Source: Bacteroidetes bacterium UBA4416
GTDB taxonomy: Bacteria; Bacteroidota; Bacteroidia; B-17B0; Aurantibacillaceae
Assembly (NCBI GenBank): GCA_002390745.1
Contig: DGQK01000030.1
Location: 75,163 to 139,162, forward strand
Direction: 5' to 3'
DNA length: 64,000 bases
In this document: positions 61,231-64,000 of the stretch, piece after piece
Layout: every line of letters starts with the position of its first letter
Numbering within the stretch: the stretch's first letter is position 1
Notes under the pieces: generated by a model
Databases searched by the model: none
Seen by the model: the letters and a program-made list of their open reading frames with translations, nothing else
What the model was told of the DNA's origin: nothing
Made by a program: the position numbers and the translations under genes

Positions 61231-64000
61231 TCAGGGATTTCCGGCTGTGCTGACTGTTTTGCTTTTCTTCATCTTGGAGATGTAGCGGCGGTAGAGCTCG
61301 TTGAGGCTTTCAAATTCTTCCCTGTAAAAAATACCGACACCCTGTGTGAAAGGCCCACCGTTATTAATGACCTGCGTATTGTCGTTACTCCTGTTAAAAC
61401 CTTTGACACGGTATTTTCCCGAAGGAGAGAGCTTGTACTCCAGTGTGACATCACCGATGAGGTTACTGCTGTTGGCGTTGGAGCTGCTTCGCGTGGAGTT
61501 CGAATTATTGGACACGCCAAAGTTACCGTCGATCACCAGGCGGTTATTGAACAATTGCTTATTCAATGTCAGATCGAGCTCTTCGTTGCTTAAGCCCGTT
61601 CCTGGCCGGTAGTTCACGCCCACATCCACGTCCTTGGTCACACCGTTGAGCCAGTGGCTAAGCTTATTGCTGAGCATTTCCGTGCTTGTATTGGCTGCCG
61701 CGCCGCCGGCGGTAATACCGCTACCACCTGTAGAACCTGAGAGCGGTGTGATAAAGCTTCGCAGCAATAAAAGGGAAAACACCTGGCGGTTGAGCTCATT
61801 CTCATCCATCAGCACACTGTTGATCGCCGAACGTGAGTTTTCATCAATGGTCGGAAGCTCAATGCCAAATGTAATATCCGGGGCCATCAGCTTATTTTTC
61901 ATGTACAGCTTGCAATCGACCGTGTAGCGTTTGCCGGAAGAGTCGGCCGGATAGATAGGCCTTACCGAAGCGCGCTGCCTGTAGATGGCCGTGATATCGA
62001 TGTTTGCTTTGTAGGCGCTGCCGTTCCACTTGATGGAGCTGCCTTTCTGGATCTCGAATTTTTTGGTGATAAAGTTTTCCAGTGTAAACAGGTAATCACC
62101 GGTATTAAGCACATAATCGCCGTACATGTCGAATTTGCCTTTGGAATTGATCTTCATGTTCAGGTTGCCTTCTCCGCGCGCCTTAATAATGTCGCCTGAT
62201 TTCTCATCAAAGATCAGCTGTACCTCGGCATCCGGCGTCGCTTCCAGGTTAAAATCGAGGGAGAAGCCAGAGGAGCTTGGCGCCTTCACCACCTTCACCG
62301 TATCTTTTGTTACAAAGCGGATAAACTCGTTGTTACCGATTTCCGAAGGGCCGTCCAGAGGAATATAGAACCTTGTTCCGGCAGCGGTCTTCATATTCAT
62401 CTCCATCTTGATATCATCCACAAAACCGTAAATACCGGCGTTCCCCGAAGCATAAGCTGTTCCGTAGTAGTCGGGGTTATTGGACGAATTGGTATTCAGC
62501 AACATCAGCTTATTGGTATTGATGTCGAAGTCAATCCGCATATTCTTAAAGTTGTTATGGAAAATGTTTCCGTACACCGAGCCCACATTGCCATATTTGT
62601 CGCGGATCTCGATGTTCTCAAAGTTGATCTGTGTCGGGTAAATATCCACATTCCCGCTTACGTTATACTGCACGTTGAGGTAATCCACCAGCATCACGCA
62701 TTTATAAAATTTCAGCCTGGCGCTGATCTTCGGCTCTGCCGGCGTGCCGGTAATACGGCCCGTGCCGTTCAGGTAGCCCACCTTAATGGTGATGATGTCC
62801 TTGAGGTAAGGCTGCAGCAGGGAAATATCAAAAGGCTCCGCCTTGAAGGTAATGTCTACATTGTTCGTATCCTTCTTCGGAAAATAGTAACCCCTGAACT
62901 CAATGTTCTTGAGAAGGTTTCCGTCGAAATCCCTGGCAAATGCCGAAAAGCCATCCACCTTCACCACTTGTTTCGCCCGGTCGTAAGTGCTCTTCACCTC
63001 AGCATTACCAATCAGTTTGTTGTTGAGCATGAGGCCGTTGAAACTGAAATCACTGTCGATGATCCTTTTGCCAAACATGCCATAAACACTGGTATTTCCG
63101 GTGAGCAAGCCATCCAGCGTCACCTGCGCATCCGCCAGCAGGCCATTGAACTGGCTCAGCTTGAAGTTCTGCACAAATATGTCGATCTTCTCGCTGCTAT
63201 CAGCCGACATTCGCCCGTCGAAAGTTATCAGCTGGTTCTGATTGTAAAAAGTAATGGGCTTTACCGTAATGTAAAAAGACGAGTCGATGAACACCGGATT
63301 AAGCTTCACGATCTGCCAGGCGCTGTCATTAACTACAAACTTCACCCGGTTGAAATCGATCTCCGCCTGGGAGTTACCAAAGATAATGTTACCGGTGATA
63401 TCCCCTTCGTTATTGGGTTTTGAAAGATTTTTCCATCCCATGTTGAAGCTGGAAACTTTGTCATTGGCCACCACTTTGAAAGTCGGATTCCGGAAGGCAA
63501 AACTGTCGGAAAGGTTAATGCTTCCGGCGTCGTACCTGATGCTCACGCCATTGATGAGCGAGTTCACATCGATGGTATTGTTCCTGAATTTGATTCCCGA
63601 ATAGTCAATCAGATCGCTGGTGGTTTTCAGGTATAAGTAGCTGATAGAAGCGTCGAACGATCCTTTTACCGTGGTATTCGGGCTGAGTGAGAGGTCCTTG
63701 ATAAACAGTTCCTGGACGGGTGTAAAGTTTTTGATGCGGATATCGATGTCCGCTTCGTCGTTGAAAATATAACGGGTGTGGGTTTTGATGAAGGTCGGGA
63801 AATAGGAGTTGAGGTACTGTGTAAAAGCATCCGGCAGGGTGCTCAGCTTATAACGTCCCTTGAGCGTGGCATTGGCAATGCTGGAATGCAGGGCAATGGT
63901 TTTCACGACATCTTCCTGATCGAGCTCCAGGTTGAAGGTAGGCAGTGTGTATTTTTTTTTGTCGGTGGTATATACCGTGTTATCAAAGTTGACCTGCCCG
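61231..64000 (-). CDS. tamB: TamB / translocation-and-assembly-module C-terminal part, N-terminus beyond the window
   Basis: About 922 residues are visible and the frame stays open to the right edge, so the gene continues there; an internal GTG at 63906 is not the true start. The sequence is made of many beta segments typical of the long AsmA-like groove of TamB (for example VDGFSAFARDFDGNLLKNIE, GNVDIYPTQINFENIEIRDK). The end matches the TamB_C domain: KLSHWLNGVTKDVDVGVNYR and VTLEYKLSPSGKYRVKGFNR, then the C-terminal KSKTVSTAGNP. TamB moves phospholipids or outer-membrane proteins between membranes. The TamA-like partner is not in view. Confidence 0.92.
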   Translation of the reverse strand, partial: GQVNFDNTVYTTDKKKYTLPTFNLELDQEDVVKTIALHSSIANATLKGRYKLSTLPDAFTQYLNSYFPTFIKTHTRYIFNDEADIDIRIKNFTPVQELFIKDLSLSPNTTVKGSFDASISYLYLKTTSDLIDYSGIKFRNNTIDVNSLINGVSIRYDAGSINLSDSFAFRNPTFKVVANDKVSSFNMGWKNLSKPNNEGDITGNIIFGNSQAEIDFNRVKFVVNDSAWQIVKLNPVFIDSSFYITVKPITFYNQNQLITFDGRMSADSSEKIDIFVQNFKLSQFNGLLADAQVTLDGLLTGNTSVYGMFGKRIIDSDFSFNGLMLNNKLIGNAEVKSTYDRAKQVVKVDGFSAFARDFDGNLLKNIEFRGYYFPKKDTNNVDITFKAEPFDISLLQPYLKDIITIKVGYLNGTGRITGTPAEPKISARLKFYKCVMLVDYLNVQYNVSGNVDIYPTQINFENIEIRDKYGNVGSVYGNIFHNNFKNMRIDFDINTNKLMLLNTNSSNNPDYYGTAYASGNAGIYGFVDDIKMEMNMKTAAGTRFYIPLDGPSEIGNNEFIRFVTKDTVKVVKAPSSSGFSLDFNLEATPDAEVQLIFDEKSGDIIKARGEGNLNMKINSKGKFDMYGDYVLNTGDYLFTLENFITKKFEIQKGSSIKWNGSAYKANIDITAIYRQRASVRPIYPADSSGKRYTVDCKLYMKNKLMAPDITFGIELPTIDENSRSAINSVLMDENELNRQVFSLLLLRSFITPLSGSTGGSGITAGGAAANTSTEMLSNKLSHWLNGVTKDVDVGVNYRPGTGLSNEELDLTLNKQLFNNRLVIDGNFGVSNNSNSTRSSSNANSSNLIGDVTLEYKLSPSGKYRVKGFNRSNDNTQVINNGGPFTQGVGIFYREEFESLNELYRRYISKMKKSKTVSTAGNP

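Noticed and set aside
62557..63423. 288-codon plus-strand frame inside tamB
   Set aside because: Antisense shadow of the TamB gene with His/Val-rich, non-domain composition.
1..64000. tRNA, rRNA, CRISPR array, insertion sequence or prophage
   Set aside because: I found no cloverleaf with conserved T-loop, no rRNA motifs, no evenly spaced short repeats with spacers and no transposase or phage genes.

Overview
This 64 kb window is chromosomal DNA of a Bacteroidota species, most likely from the Chitinophagales/Sphingobacteriales side of the phylum. The evidence is of several kinds. There are type IX secretion (T9SS) cargo proteins of both sorting types (type A at 31564-33462, type B at 38244-39047 and 23578-23970). 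There is a PorP/SprF-family protein followed by an OmpA/PD40 protein. Several Bacteroidota-typical families occur (DUF2851, DUF4159, the GlmU-like LbH protein, a START_2-type domain, a LuxC-family reductase opposite a ferredoxin). Upstream regions carry TAnnTTTG -7 boxes and no Shine-Dalgarno sequences are apparent. No tRNA, rRNA, CRISPR array, prophage or insertion sequence was seen, so the window reads as core and near-core chromosome.

Layout. 1-3.8 kb (minus): TolC and HlyD-type efflux parts, tsaB and the start of a diacylglycerol-kinase-like gene. 4.0-6.9 kb: an AddB-like PD-(D/E)XK nuclease. 8.2-12.2 kb (plus): fabD, an outer-membrane protein, an alanine-dehydrogenase-like gene and a wcaF-like acetyltransferase. 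12.5-15.7 kb (minus): a PKD lipoprotein, an ECF sigma factor and a lysine-rich/START-like fusion. 15.9-22.0 kb (plus): mutL, two rhomboid proteases, a TPR/PD40 protein, DUF4159 and a membrane protein. 22.1-25.0 kb: ferredoxin, LuxC-type reductase, a sorting-domain-only T9SS protein and an ABC ATPase that seems to lack an AUG start. 25.2-30.0 kb: a complete TetR-TolC-HlyD-MFS drug-efflux operon with a palindromic operator and a terminator. 31.5-33.5 kb: a secreted protein made of six exact-length 87-residue repeats. 33.6-39.1 kb (minus): a GlmU-like gene and the T9SS type B cargo / PorP-SprF / OmpA triad. 39.3-44.7 kb (minus): PspC-like, DUF2851, cytochrome c lipoprotein, sigma-54 regulator, four-helix-bundle protein and miaB. 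45.0-53.0 kb: two predicted outer-membrane acyl hydrolases (OMPLA-like and LpxR-like) around topA and two secreted proteins. 53.2-55.9 kb: a VWA/AAA+ (MoxR-like) pair separated by a leader that can form two mutually exclusive hairpins. 55.9-64 kb: ester cyclase, Crp/Fnr regulator, methyltransferase, tryptophan 2,3-dioxygenase, DUF3108, a chagasin-like lipoprotein and the C-terminal part of TamB.

The strongest items for a second look are the alternative-hairpin leader between the VWA and AAA+ genes (54299-54350); the lysine-rich histone-H1-like/START fusion (14700-15749) together with a similar tail on topoisomerase I; the six-fold 87-residue repeat protein; the sorting-domain-only protein followed by an ABC ATPase with an apparent AUU start; a short signal-peptide ORF translationally coupled to the type B cargo gene; and a structured intergenic element at 44868-44991. 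All functional calls rest on reading motifs by eye; no database search was possible.
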